DNA of 64,000 bases from Aquibacillus saliphilus (GTDB taxonomy: Bacteria; Bacillota; Bacilli; Bacillales; Amphibacillaceae). Numbering within the stretch: position 1 is the stretch's first letter; every line of letters begins with the position of its first letter. The stretch is taken from contig NZ_JAIZAP010000007.1 in NCBI RefSeq assembly GCF_020404745.1, positions 124,001 through 188,000 of the forward strand, written 5' to 3'. Below, piece by piece: positions 34,851 through 44,900 of this stretch. Made by a program: the position numbers and the translations under genes. The notes below the pieces were generated by a model. That model saw only the letters and a list, made by a program, of their open reading frames with translations, was not told the DNA's origin and searched no databases.

Positions 34851-35900
34851 ATGGAATATGTAGCTATAGTATTAATATGCTTGATTATATCAATTTCGAT
34901 AACACCATTTATAAAAAAATTCGCACTTTATATTGGAGCAGTTGATCAACCAGATCATAGGAAAGTCCATTTAAAGACAATGCCACGTTTAGGCGGATTG
35001 GCGATTTTTATTAGCTTTATGGTTGGGTTTGTGGTCTTTAATCCAGATAGTCCCTACTTTTGGCCAATTCTAGCTGGTGCAATACTGATTACGGCAACAG
35101 GAATACTAGATGATTTATATAATTTATCAGCAAAGATTAAGTTTGTAAGTCAAATAGTAGCAGCAAGCATTGTCGTTCTAGGTGGAGCTCAAATTAATTT
35201 CATCAACTTACCTTTTGGAGAGACACTCGAGTTTGGTTACTTTGCTATTCCTATTTCGATCCTCTGGATTGTTGGGATTACTAATGCGATAAATTTACTT
35301 GATGGTCTAGATGGGTTAGCTGCTGGAGTATCCTCAATTGCGTTACTTACAATTGCAGGACTGGCAATCTCACTAGGAGATATTTTTGTTGCCTTTATTG
35401 GATTTATGCTTTTAGGTAGCACACTAGGATTTCTTGCGTATAATTTCCATCCAGCAAAGATATTTATGGGTGATACCGGTGCTTTATTTTTAGGTTATAT
35501 GATAGGTGTCTTGTCTGTTTTAGGATTTAAAAATGCAACGTTATTTTCTCTTATCGTTCCGATTACCATTTTAGGTGTACCAATTTTAGACACATTTTTT
35601 GCAATTGTCCGTCGTTACATTCAAAAAAAGCCGTTGTCTTCACCAGATAAGTTACATTTACATCATTGCTTACTTAAACTTGGATTTGGACACCGTCAAA
35701 CAGTAATTTTAATTTATGCGATGAGCGCATTATTTAGTGTAGCAGCAATTATCTTCACGAAGTCGACGATGTGGGGATCAATGATTACATTCTTTGCGCT
35801 TGCATTACTTATTGAAATAACAGTTGAAATGACAGGTATTATTAGTGATAAATACAGACCGATACTTAGTTTGGTAAAAGGAAGTAAAGTGAAAAAATAA
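34851..35900 (+). CDS. tagO: TagO/WecA-like undecaprenyl-phosphate N-acetylglucosaminyl 1-phosphate transferase (copy 2)
   Basis: A 349-residue polytopic membrane protein closely resembling the product of 23658. Motifs: DHRKVHLKTMPRLGG near residue 37, ATGILDDLYNLSAKIKFVSQ near 83-102, NAINLLDGLDGLAAGVSSIAL near 145-165, KIFMGDTGALFLGYMIG near 203-220 and DKLHLHHCLLKLGFGHRQT near 265-283. The enzyme primes undecaprenyl-phosphate glycans with GlcNAc-1-phosphate. Two paralogs within 12 kb suggest that one serves the polysaccharide repeat unit and the other the teichoic acid linkage unit; sequence alone does not show which. CAGGGGGAAAG precedes ATG 34851, and a terminator follows. Confidence 0.92.
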   Translation: MEYVAIVLICLIISISITPFIKKFALYIGAVDQPDHRKVHLKTMPRLGGLAIFISFMVGFVVFNPDSPYFWPILAGAILITATGILDDLYNLSAKIKFVSQIVAASIVVLGGAQINFINLPFGETLEFGYFAIPISILWIVGITNAINLLDGLDGLAAGVSSIALLTIAGLAISLGDIFVAFIGFMLLGSTLGFLAYNFHPAKIFMGDTGALFLGYMIGVLSVLGFKNATLFSLIVPITILGVPILDTFFAIVRRYIQKKPLSSPDKLHLHHCLLKLGFGHRQTVILIYAMSALFSVAAIIFTKSTMWGSMITFFALALLIEITVEMTGIISDKYRPILSLVKGSKVKK

Positions 35901-35928
35901 ACCATCTCAAAAGAGGTGGTTTTTTTGC
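35898..35928 (+). terminator. Intrinsic terminator after the second tagO-like gene
   Basis: AACCATCTC (35900-35908) pairs with GAGGTGGTT (35913-35921) around an AAAA loop, followed by a T run. Confidence 0.9.
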
Positions 35929-36148
35929 ATTTACATAGCACTTTCTGTAACGTTCTTGGTAAGAACTAGTCTTTCATTAGCAGGATTCAACGGTAGAATC
36001 TCACGTTGTATGAATTTGGAATTCATTAGTGCGATATTCAGTTATCTATTTACTTTAGAGATAATCTTTCATACTCTAAAGATCGTATCTAAAACTTCTG
36101 ATATAATGAAATTACTTCTTTATAAGGTGGTGGTTACCTCTGGGAAAG

Positions 36149-36940
36149 ATGATAATTGTTATTTCTTTATTATTAATCTTCACTGGTTGTACTGGGAATG
36201 AAATAAATGATTCATATTCTTGGACCGAAAATAAATTTATTGCTCATGCGGCTGGTGATATAGATGGTGTCGTGTACACAAACAGCCTTGAGGCCTTTCG
36301 AAAAAGTTATGAGGAAGGTTATAGGTTATTTGAAATTGATATTTCAATAACAAGTGATGGTGAATTAGTTGCTCGTCATGGTTGGGAAGAAAACTACGGA
36401 CAGGATAATTTTGTGACAAACAAACCTCTTTCTTATGAGAAGTTTATGAGTCTTCCATACTATGACAAGTACACGGCTATGGATTTTAAAATGATTATCA
36501 AATTGTTAGAAGAATTTAAAGATATTTATTTAATTTTAGATGGAAAAGTCACATCTGTAGAAGATACAAAAGTAATTTATAAAGAGGTTGGAGAAGCTAC
36601 TAGAGATATGGCCAAGAGTGATTTTAACAGACTTATTCCACAATTATTTTACGAAGACAATCTTTCAGTTATTAGGCAATATGGATTTCATGATTTGATT
36701 TATGTAATAGGTCGTGAAGAGTACACAAATAGTTCTATTATTCAGTTTTGTGAAGACAATGATATTCGTGTCGTAAGCCTATCTCGAAAGAGAGCGAATG
36801 AAAGGTTCATTCAAAAGTTGGCTGTTAAGGATATAAATGTTTATATTTACACTCTTAATGATGTAGATGAAATGAAAAGTTATAAAGAGATAGGCGTTCA
36901 TGGCTATTTTACGGATTTAGTTAAACCAGATACTTTCTAA
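36149..36940 (+). CDS. Glycerophosphodiester phosphodiesterase-like lipoprotein
   Basis: A 263-residue secreted TIM-barrel protein of the GDPD/PI-PLC-like superfamily. The signal MIIVISLLLIFTGC carries a lipobox (IFTGC), so it is probably membrane-anchored outside. FIAHAAGDIDGVVYTNSLEAFRKSYEEGYRLFEIDIS near residues 27-63 holds the barrel start with the first catalytic His and the E-x-D metal-binding pair, and VARHGWEENYG near 70 the second His. It ends with YTLNDVDEMKSYKEIGVHGYFTDL, the last strand of the barrel. It might cleave glycerophosphodiester bonds in teichoic acid or lipids; this is inference from family and place. ATG 36149 has a poor ribosome binding site; a CTG at 36140, better spaced from AAGGTGGTGG, is an alternative start. 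Confidence 0.82.
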   Translation: MIIVISLLLIFTGCTGNEINDSYSWTENKFIAHAAGDIDGVVYTNSLEAFRKSYEEGYRLFEIDISITSDGELVARHGWEENYGQDNFVTNKPLSYEKFMSLPYYDKYTAMDFKMIIKLLEEFKDIYLILDGKVTSVEDTKVIYKEVGEATRDMAKSDFNRLIPQLFYEDNLSVIRQYGFHDLIYVIGREEYTNSSIIQFCEDNDIRVVSLSRKRANERFIQKLAVKDINVYIYTLNDVDEMKSYKEIGVHGYFTDLVKPDTF

Positions 36941-37103
36941 GACGAATTTGGAGATGATGAGAGACATATCAATGTACATGTAAGAGGGATGAAGCAAACC
37001 CTTGATTCTACCTATGGTAAAATCAAGGGGAAATCAATTACAATTTGAATTTGATTTGTTATAGGGGGTAGTAATCTTTTCTCATCCGAATTTAAATACT
37101 ATT

Positions 37104-38285
37104 TTAATTAGTTGCCTCAACTTGTTCTTCTTCTTGACCATAAACCGATTTAATAATGTTTTCGCTAGCATTCCCTCTGGAATACTGGTTCCACTGCGTT
37201 GCATAAGCACTTACTTTGTCCATGTCAAATTGATTTTTCTTGATCTCTTTGATAACCTCACCTGTAGTTTTAGCTACTGGTCCAGGTAAATTGGACTGAT
37301 AATCTTCCCAGAAACCTCGTGAAGTTGTATAACTATCTAAGTCATAAGTGAAAAATATCATTGGCTTGCCTAGAAGTGAATACTCGAATGGAATCGACGA
37401 ATAATCAGTAATCAATAAATCAGTCACTAAAAGTAGTTGATTAATATTTTGATAACCAGATACATCATAAACAAAATCAGGATATTTATTTTCTAACCTA
37501 AACTTGACTGCTGGGTGTAAACGCAGTAAGAGCACATAGTCATCGCTTAATTCCTGATACATTTGTTCAACCTCTAAAAAGATATTAGGAGAATTCAACT
37601 CTCCATCTCTAAAGGTAGGTGCATACATTATTACCTTTTTCCCCTTTATAGCTGGCAAGGATGAATATACAGCACTTTTGCTCCTATTCACCTTATCAGT
37701 GTCAAAAAAGAAGTCAGTCCGTGGTATCCCAGTACGCAAAATGTTCTCATTAGTTAATCCGAAACTTTGTCGGAAAATAGTACTCATTTTCTCTGAACCA
37801 ACAACGACATAGTCAAATCTTTCATATACATCTTTAAAGCGTTGTTTTGCTCGTTCACTACGAAGTTGAATAGAGGGATCCATTAATCCAAACTTCTTGA
37901 TAGCGCCTGCTGCATGCCACAATTGTACACAAACAACGTTTGACTTAAAGTCTGTTACAGATAAAAATCCAAAGTAATTGTCAGTAAACACTACTTTGGA
38001 CGTGGCTAAGTGATAGATTGATTGAAAGAAATGATTAAGATTCCCTGTTTCAAAGTCTAGTACTTTCAGATTTTCACTTTCTTCGAATGTTACTCGACAA
38101 CTAGCCTTCTTTAAAATAATGATCTGTTCGTTTGATGATTTCTGTAGTTGTTCAGAAACATATTCTACATTATCACCAAATGATGCAACAAAAGTTGTTT
38201 TCTCTTTTAATGAAAATAGTTTGCAAATGTTAAAGATTATCCTGAAAATAAATAGATAGCTAGAGATAATTAATTCTCTAGCCAT
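37104..38285 (-). CDS. tagB: TagB-like CDP-glycerol:glycerophosphotransferase
   Basis: A 393-residue member of the Glyphos_transf family (PF04464), peripheral membrane enzymes that transfer glycerol phosphate from CDP-glycerol. The VQLWHAAGAIKKFG motif with the catalytic His near residue 150 and the TDYSSIPFEYSLLGKPMIFFTYD motif near 305-327 are intact; a hydrophobic N-terminal segment (LIISSYLFIFRIIFNI) may bind the membrane. The AAGAIKKFG form and pairing with tagD suggest a TagB-type primase, but a TagF-type role cannot be excluded. I start it at ATG 38285, overlapping the tagD stop by 8 bases (coupled translation); the frame stays open upstream inside tagD. Confidence 0.87.
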   Translation of the reverse strand: MARELIISSYLFIFRIIFNICKLFSLKEKTTFVASFGDNVEYVSEQLQKSSNEQIIILKKASCRVTFEESENLKVLDFETGNLNHFFQSIYHLATSKVVFTDNYFGFLSVTDFKSNVVCVQLWHAAGAIKKFGLMDPSIQLRSERAKQRFKDVYERFDYVVVGSEKMSTIFRQSFGLTNENILRTGIPRTDFFFDTDKVNRSKSAVYSSLPAIKGKKVIMYAPTFRDGELNSPNIFLEVEQMYQELSDDYVLLLRLHPAVKFRLENKYPDFVYDVSGYQNINQLLLVTDLLITDYSSIPFEYSLLGKPMIFFTYDLDSYTTSRGFWEDYQSNLPGPVAKTTGEVIKEIKKNQFDMDKVSAYATQWNQYSRGNASENIIKSVYGQEEEQVEATN

Positions 38286-38676
38286 TGTTTGCTTTACCAA
38301 GTTCAGTTTTGATTTGAGTAGTGGAGATACCAACCGTACGTGGTAAGTAAATAACTTCACAATAGTCTTCCAAGAAGTCAAATTTACCTTCCCAGTCATC
38401 TCCCATGACAAATATATCAATCTCGTGTTTTTTCACATCATCAATTTTTTGTTCCCATTCATGTTCAGGTATAACCGCATCTACATATCGGATTGCTTCT
38501 AAGATTATTTTTCTATTTTCATAGCTATGAAAAGCTTTTTTATTTTTAATTGCATTGAATTCATCAGAAGAAATGGCAACAGTTAAATGGTCACCAAGCT
38601 CTTTAGCACGACGCAGAATATTTATATGTCCATTATGAATTAAATCGAATGTGCCATAAGTGATTATTTTCTTCAA
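38278..38676 (-). CDS. tagD: Glycerol-3-phosphate cytidylyltransferase
   Basis: Makes CDP-glycerol from CTP and glycerol-3-phosphate, the donor for poly(glycerol phosphate) wall teichoic acid. The 132-residue protein is a standard small nucleotidyltransferase: TYGTFDLIHNGHINILRRAKELGD with the HxGH motif near residues 14-17, SSDEFNAIKNKKA near 36-48, FVMGDDWEGKFDFLED near 90-105 and the RTVGISTTQIK signature near 115-125 (usually RTEGISTT). AGGAGGAATAG upstream of ATG 38676 is an excellent ribosome binding site. It is the first gene of a two-gene operon with the TagB-like gene and lies behind PhoP-box-like repeats. Confidence 0.96.
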   Translation of the reverse strand: MKKIITYGTFDLIHNGHINILRRAKELGDHLTVAISSDEFNAIKNKKAFHSYENRKIILEAIRYVDAVIPEHEWEQKIDDVKKHEIDIFVMGDDWEGKFDFLEDYCEVIYLPRTVGISTTQIKTELGKANNG

Positions 38677-38740
38677 TTTCTATTCCTCCTAAGATAAAGA
38701 TATTAGTATTATCAAATATCTATTAAAACTTAAAACTATA

Positions 38741-38792
38741 TTAACACATGAACTTTACAGTGTGTTTACACTAACTTTACAATTCTTATTAG
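38741..38792 (-). promoter_or_regulatory. PhoP-box-like direct repeats upstream of tagD
   Basis: On the + strand TTTACA starts at 38754, 38765 and 38776, exactly 11 bp apart (6-bp box, 5-bp spacer), with a weaker TATTAG at 38787 and a TTAACA at 38741. This is the arrangement of PhoP boxes (TTNACA-type direct repeats with about 5-bp spacers). A possible -10 box for tagD, TATAGT on the minus strand, lies at 38735-38740, so the repeats cover the -35 region. In B. subtilis phosphorylated PhoP represses tagA and tagD under phosphate limitation; the same regulation is inferred here. Confidence 0.65.
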
Positions 38793-38954
38793 TTCATTGT
38801 AATCTTTCTCGATTGAACATACAAGTGGTAAAAGTTGTGTTTAGATGATAGTAGTGAAAAATTGCTATGTAATTATCATTTATTTTAAGAGAGTGAAAAT
38901 ATTAAATTATTATAAGTTCCATGCATGGAAGGAATCATAGAGGATTATAGAGTT

Positions 38955-38986
38955 TTAAAAAGCCTAAGTCTATATAGACTTAGGCT
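38955..38986 (-). terminator. Terminator of the glucosaminidase gene (26-bp perfect palindrome)
   Basis: AGCCTAAGTCTAT pairs perfectly with ATAGACTTAGGCT (38961-38986). On the minus strand it follows the stop codon by a few bases and is followed by TTTTTAAAAC. Confidence 0.85.
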
Positions 38987-38992
38987 AGATAT

Positions 38993-41521
38993 TTACTTGA
39001 ATTTAGGTATATCAAAATTCAAGGTTGCATTTGGTAGCATATCATACAAAGATTTAATTCTAGCTACTTGCTTCGACGGCCAACCAATGTCGGTCGCATA
39101 TTGATGAGTTCCAGGACTAATAGGATTCCATTTCATTTTGTATAAAGTGTTTTGGTTGTATTTATTATCCATATATTTATTGGATATCCATTTCGCTCCA
39201 CCAATAATTGCTTTTTCTTTAGTTGTCCATCCCTCTTGGAAGGCTTTCTTTGTTGCTCCGTTGATTGGATTGCTATCATAGGCAGCTATACCAAACATAT
39301 TATAAACTTTGGTTGAACCAGAAGGAGCACTACTGCTCTTAGTAATAAGGTTACCATTACTATCTCGAAGTACATTACCATTTTGATCTACATAAATACC
39401 GTTGGCAAGTGTAGAACCACCGTTACCTGTCTCTAAAAATGCATGAGCAACGAGGTACACTTCGTTGACATTGGAATTATTACTAGCAGAAATAAAGGTT
39501 TCTGCTGTTCCGTCAAGAATTCCTTTGTTAGCTAAAACTGGCTTTAAATCATTAGCTGATAAGCCAGCAGATCCTGACAACACTAGAAATTGAAATTCAT
39601 CTTGATTACTTGGATTAGCATAATATTTTACATCGTTACGTTTGGCATTCCGCCAAGGTCCAATGCCAATTTTGTACCATTTTGTGTCCCCACTCACCGC
39701 ACTACCAGTAACTTCACTGAGAATACCGACTTCAGTTCCACTACTAAGTTTAGCATAGATATGACTACTTGTATTTGCTTCTTCTCGGATGTTGCTGGTA
39801 GTAGTTAATTTTGCTGCTTTTGTTTCTTTAACAACTAAAGAGCTGTGAACATACAATGTGGCATCTTTATATTTTATCTCATACCACTTCGTATCACCAC
39901 CTATAGATTCACCTTCAACCTCTTTAACAACTTCAATAGCTGTCCCAGTGTTAACTTTATATTCTACAGTTGCATCCCCGCCACTGGTATTGGGTTCTGT
40001 ACGAAGTCGAACGCCATCACCTGAGATAGCATCACTAGTTTCAATATTAACAAGTGAACTGTGAACATAGGCGGGATTATTACGATATTTATCTGTTTGT
40101 GGTCCACCTTTGTTTAGTTGTGCAGTAACAAATTCGTCTAAGGTATGGTTATAAGTAGTGGTAGTAGAAGTTTCTTTTTCCTGACTGACATCTGACTTAG
40201 TAATGTAGCCAGTATGGGTTTTTCCGTTAATGTAGACGGTAGCTTTATACCATTCAGAAGTGAAAGATTGGTATTTCAACTTTTCCCCCCTACTATAGGA
40301 TTTTAATTTATTTGAATAGGTACTAGCTTTGGAATAAATAGTAGTTGGTTTAGCGTAACCATACAAGGTATCTGGATTAGTGTCACCAGTTTCGACATCT
40401 CTCTTCTGGATGTAACCATCTTTAAGGCTACCATTAATATAGACGCTAGCTTTATACAATTCAGAAGTGAAAGATTCATACTTTAAGATGGACCCTTTGT
40501 CATAAGACTTCAGTTTACTAGAATACGTAGACCCTTTTGAATAAACAGTAGTCGGAGCTTCAGTAGCAACACCATAAAGTGTACTAGGATTAGTGTCACC
40601 AGTTTCGACATCTTTCTTCTGGATGTAACCATCTTTAAGGCTACCATTAATATAGACACTAGCTTTATACAATTCAGAAGTGAAAGATTCGTACTTTAAG
40701 ATGGACCCTTTGTCATAAGACTTCAGTTTACTAGAATACGTAGACCCTTTTGAATAAACAGTAGTCGGGGCTTCAGTAGCAACACCATAAAGTGTACTAG
40801 GATTAGTGTCACCAGTTTCGACGTCTTTCTTCTGGATGTAACCATCTTTAAGGCTACCATTAATATAGACACTAGCTTTATACAATTCAGAAGTGAAAGA
40901 TTCGTACTTTAAGATGGATCCTTTGTCATAAGACTTCAGTTTATTAGTATACGTAGACCCTTTTGAATAAACAGTAGTCGGAGCTTCAGTAGCAACACCA
41001 TAAAGTGTACTAGGATTAACATCACCAGTTTCGACATCTTTCTTCTGGATGTAACCATCTTTAAGGCTACCATTAATATAGACACTAGCTTTATACCATT
41101 CAGAAGTGAAAGATTCGTACTTTAAGATGGATCCTTTGTCATAAGACTTCAGTTTATTAGAATCCGTAGACCCTTTTGAATAAACAGTAGTCGGAGCTTC
41201 AGTAGTAACACCATGAAGCGTACTAGGATTAACATCTCCATTTTCGACATCTTTCTTCTGGATGTAACCAGTATGAGGCTTTCCGTTAATATAGACGGTG
41301 GCTTTATACCAATCATCTGAATAGGATTGGTATTTTAAGATAGATCCCTTGTCATACGACTTTAACTTTTCGGAACTTGATGATGTATTTGCATAAACTA
41401 TAGTTTGTTCAGCTATACTAACTCCATAATAAGTTGTAGCACCTAAAGTATTGGTTGGAAAGATAAATCCGATTAAAAGTAGTGTAATAACAAAGACGAT
41501 ATTTAATTTTAGTTTACTCAC
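38993..41521 (-). CDS. Secreted N-acetylglucosaminidase with tandem SH3-like wall-binding repeats
   Basis: An 842-residue secreted peptidoglycan hydrolase. After a signal peptide (IVFVITLLLIGFIFPTNTLGA) there are six tandem units of about 71 residues, each with LKSYDKGSILKYESFTS, then YKASVYINGS and GYIQKKDVE, followed by two bacterial SH3 units near 480-640 (DGVRLRTEPNTSG and TTSNIREEANTSS). The C-terminal glucosaminidase domain (about 650-842) contains VYLVAHAFLETGNGGSTLANG with the likely catalytic Glu, and NMFGIAAYDSNP. It should cleave glycan strands as LytD-type autolysins do, with the repeats holding it at the wall. Units 2-5 are nearly identical in DNA (about 40380-41210, 213 bp each), pointing to recent duplication. 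Its place inside the teichoic acid locus suggests the repeats bind that polymer. Confidence 0.88.
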   Translation of the reverse strand: MSKLKLNIVFVITLLLIGFIFPTNTLGATTYYGVSIAEQTIVYANTSSSSEKLKSYDKGSILKYQSYSDDWYKATVYINGKPHTGYIQKKDVENGDVNPSTLHGVTTEAPTTVYSKGSTDSNKLKSYDKGSILKYESFTSEWYKASVYINGSLKDGYIQKKDVETGDVNPSTLYGVATEAPTTVYSKGSTYTNKLKSYDKGSILKYESFTSELYKASVYINGSLKDGYIQKKDVETGDTNPSTLYGVATEAPTTVYSKGSTYSSKLKSYDKGSILKYESFTSELYKASVYINGSLKDGYIQKKDVETGDTNPSTLYGVATEAPTTVYSKGSTYSSKLKSYDKGSILKYESFTSELYKASVYINGSLKDGYIQKRDVETGDTNPDTLYGYAKPTTIYSKASTYSNKLKSYSRGEKLKYQSFTSEWYKATVYINGKTHTGYITKSDVSQEKETSTTTTYNHTLDEFVTAQLNKGGPQTDKYRNNPAYVHSSLVNIETSDAISGDGVRLRTEPNTSGGDATVEYKVNTGTAIEVVKEVEGESIGGDTKWYEIKYKDATLYVHSSLVVKETKAAKLTTTSNIREEANTSSHIYAKLSSGTEVGILSEVTGSAVSGDTKWYKIGIGPWRNAKRNDVKYYANPSNQDEFQFLVLSGSAGLSANDLKPVLANKGILDGTAETFISASNNSNVNEVYLVAHAFLETGNGGSTLANGIYVDQNGNVLRDSNGNLITKSSSAPSGSTKVYNMFGIAAYDSNPINGATKKAFQEGWTTKEKAIIGGAKWISNKYMDNKYNQNTLYKMKWNPISPGTHQYATDIGWPSKQVARIKSLYDMLPNATLNFDIPKFK

Positions 41522-41940
41522 TTATTAGGCCTCCAATCCATGGTTTCATTTCTATAATGTTGATTATCTATTAATAAGAGAATTCAACTTTAAAAGATAA
41601 TCTTGAAAAATAATAGATTCACTATGCCAACATTAGAAATGTTACATGTAAGATGATGTTTATATTTATATTCCTCCCTACTATATTAAAGTTAATATTT
41701 CTCAGAATCTATTATCCCAGTTATTACAAAAAATGTTAAGTATATTTTGACATTCTTTAATTTTTTTTGTAGAAAATGAAACTTTTGATGGTCTATTTTG
41801 GTAGTTTTTGTCTTAAATATTAAAAGGAATATACATATTGTGACATAAGTTGAATTTAATGATGATAAGAATTATAATTATCTTTCAGAAATAAAAAATC
41901 AAACTAAACTATAAAGATTACATAAAAAGAAGGGGTTAGT
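41522..41940. other. Divergent AT-rich intergenic region
   Basis: About 420 bp between the divergent glucosaminidase and double-domain transferase genes. A TTGACA (41747-41752) with a 17-bp spacer and a weak TAGAAA -10 box (41770-41775) could serve the + strand gene. I see no small gene or RNA here. Confidence 0.35.
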
Positions 41941-44900
41941 ATGAACAAAATAAAGTCCAAGGTTCGTCAAATCTTGAAGGGAACTAAAAGTCCAAAGAAG
42001 TCACCTATAAAGTTAAAGCAGAAACTTACTATTATACAAGCTAATCAAAGATTGACGATTAATGGTTGTTTGAGAAAACCCCATTATCAGGTTAAGGAAT
42101 TATGGTTTGTATCTCGTATCGACAGAGGTAGAGTCATTAAAATACCTATGAAATCAATCTCCTCTGAATTTAGTTTTGAAATTGATTATGAACAGTTAAT
42201 TGATATGAATCAATGGGGAGAAAGAGATGTTTTTGATCTATACTTGAATATCATAATTTCTAAAGATGATATTGATGAAAGGGAGTATAACTCATTACAA
42301 ACTAAGTCTGAAACAGTTATCCAAGAGCTTGAGGAAACTTTTGAATATAGAGTTAGACTAGGGAAATTTGAAGAAACGATTCGTAAAGGATTCCAACCTA
42401 TTGAAATTTTTGATTCTAAGTATTTGTTTTATATCTCTACAAAAGGGAATATCTCGGTAAAAATAAATCATGATGTCAGACCAAATCTAAAAATGAAACT
42501 ACAATCTATAACTACAAATAAACATTCTATGGACATAAGTGGAAAAGTATTTACTAAAAATTCCGATGTAACAAATGCCAAGCTGGTTATCAGGGGTAGA
42601 GATAATAATAGTAGAGTAGAATATCCAACCACGCTTAATCCAATTGTGGAAGAAATAAAGAGAAAATTTGGGCTAAATAGATATCAATTTAATAATCATA
42701 TAAATTTCAATGAGTTATTCAACGAAAATCAACTGAACGAAGATATATATGATATATATTTGGAGTTGGAATTACATGACCATGAAGACCCCATACTCAT
42801 AAGAGTTGGTAATCCAACGTATAAAAACATCAAGTTTAAAAAAGATATTAGTGCTATAAGAAATAGGGATGTTTTTGCTATTAGTCCATACTACACTGTC
42901 AAAAAATTTAATTTGTCTTTACAAATAGACCAATTTGATCGCTCTGAATACAACTATTTACAGAGAATGATGAGGTGGTCTTGGTTAATCAGACCATTTT
43001 ATAAAAACAAAAACATTTGGATTGTAGGAGAAAGACCTTATAAAGCACAAGATACTGGATATCATTTTTTTAAATATTCAAGAGAAAAACATAAGAATAA
43101 AAATATATATTATGTCATTGATGAGAATTCACCTGAACTGAAAAACATTAAAGATCTTGGTAACATTCTATACTATAAATCCAAAAAGCATATTAAGTAC
43201 ACACTGATGTCAACACGTGTTATTTCTTCTCATCATCCAGATTACATTTATCCTTTAAGAACAAGTGAATTTAAGAATAAGGTGAAAGCATATAAGGTTT
43301 TTCTTCAACATGGAGTAATTGGAACGAAAAATACTGTTCATTTTTATGGGAAAAAATCTCCTAGCTTTTATACAGATTTATTTCTAACAAGTTCAAAATT
43401 CGAAAAAAATCTTATTATAAACGACTTCGGTTATAAACCAAGCGAAGTAGAGGTGACGGGTTTATCAAGATTCGATTCCCTATTTAATTCTGATATTAAA
43501 GAAGAACGTCAATTATTGATTATACCAACATGGCGTGAGTGGTTAGTAACGGATGAAAAATTTTTAGCTAGTATATATTTTGAACGATATAGAAGCTTGG
43601 TAAATGATCCCTACTTGCATCAATTAGCTAAAGAATACAATTTTGAAGTTGTTTTTTGTCTACACCCGAACATGCAAAAATTCACATCATATTTTAAAGA
43701 TGCCCCGGTTAAAGTAATTAATCAAGGGGAAGAGGATGTCCAGGATTTATTAAAAGAAAGTTCTATGATGATAACTGATTACTCAAGTGTAGCTTTTGAC
43801 TTTAGCTTCTTGGAAAAACCAATTGTGTATTATCAATTTGACCGTCAAAGATTTATTGGAAAAAAAGGCTCTCATTTAGATTTAGATAATGATTTACCTG
43901 GAGATATTGTTTATGAACATGAAGCAATATTAGGACTGGTTGAGGAGTATGCTAAATCGAATTTCAAAATGAAGGAATCGTTAAGAATTAGAGCAGCAAA
44001 ATTCTTAGATTATAAAGACCAATTATCTTCAGAAAGAATTTATCAGGCAATAGACAACTTTACAAAAGATAAAGGTAATCGTATTCTAGAAAGCAATATT
44101 TACAAAAAAATATTTAAACGCTATAGAAAAAGCAAATATTATTATCCTAGTATGCGATTGTTTTATAACTTAGGTAAGAAAATTCTTCCGGTAGATGAAA
44201 AATTAATATTGTTTGAAAGTGGGGTTGGTAAACAATACTCAGACAGCCCGCGCTACATTTATGAGGAATTAGTAAGGAGGAATTTAGGTTATAAATTTGT
44301 CTGGGTTACCAACCAAAAAATACCTTTTCATGACAATAATACAATTAAAATCAAACGGTTAAGCCCATCGTATTTTTATTATTTGGTAAAAGCAAGGTTT
44401 TGGGTTAATAATCAGAACTTCCCTACTTATATTATAAAAAGGCCAGAAACTACTTATATTCAAACTTGGCATGGAACACCACTGAAAAAGATGCTGTTTG
44501 ATATAGAAAATGTTCAAGGGCGTAGTGATGATTATCTGGATCGAGTCTACCGGGCTACACAAACGTGGGATTATCTGATATCACCTAGTCCATATGCATC
44601 GGAAGCTTTCAGAAGTGCATTTAAATATGAAGGAAATATCATGGAAATAGGTTATCCTAGAAACGATATTTTTTATAATAGTGCATCCTTAGATATAGCA
44701 AGTAGAGTTAAAAGTAAATTGAACATTCCTAAAGACAAAAAAGTAATTCTTTATGCACCAACATTTAGAGATGATCAAACATCAAAAAAGAACAAGTTTT
44801 TATTTGAGATTCAACTTGATCTAGAGAAAATGAAAGAAACATTAGGTGATGAATATGTTTTATTACTCAGAATGCATGTTGTGGTTAGTAATAAATTAAA

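Noticed and set aside
38286-38420. Longer N terminus for the TagB-like protein inside tagD
   Set aside because: The extension overlaps the conserved end of tagD, and ATG 38285 gives a normal TagB-type start with an 8-base overlap.
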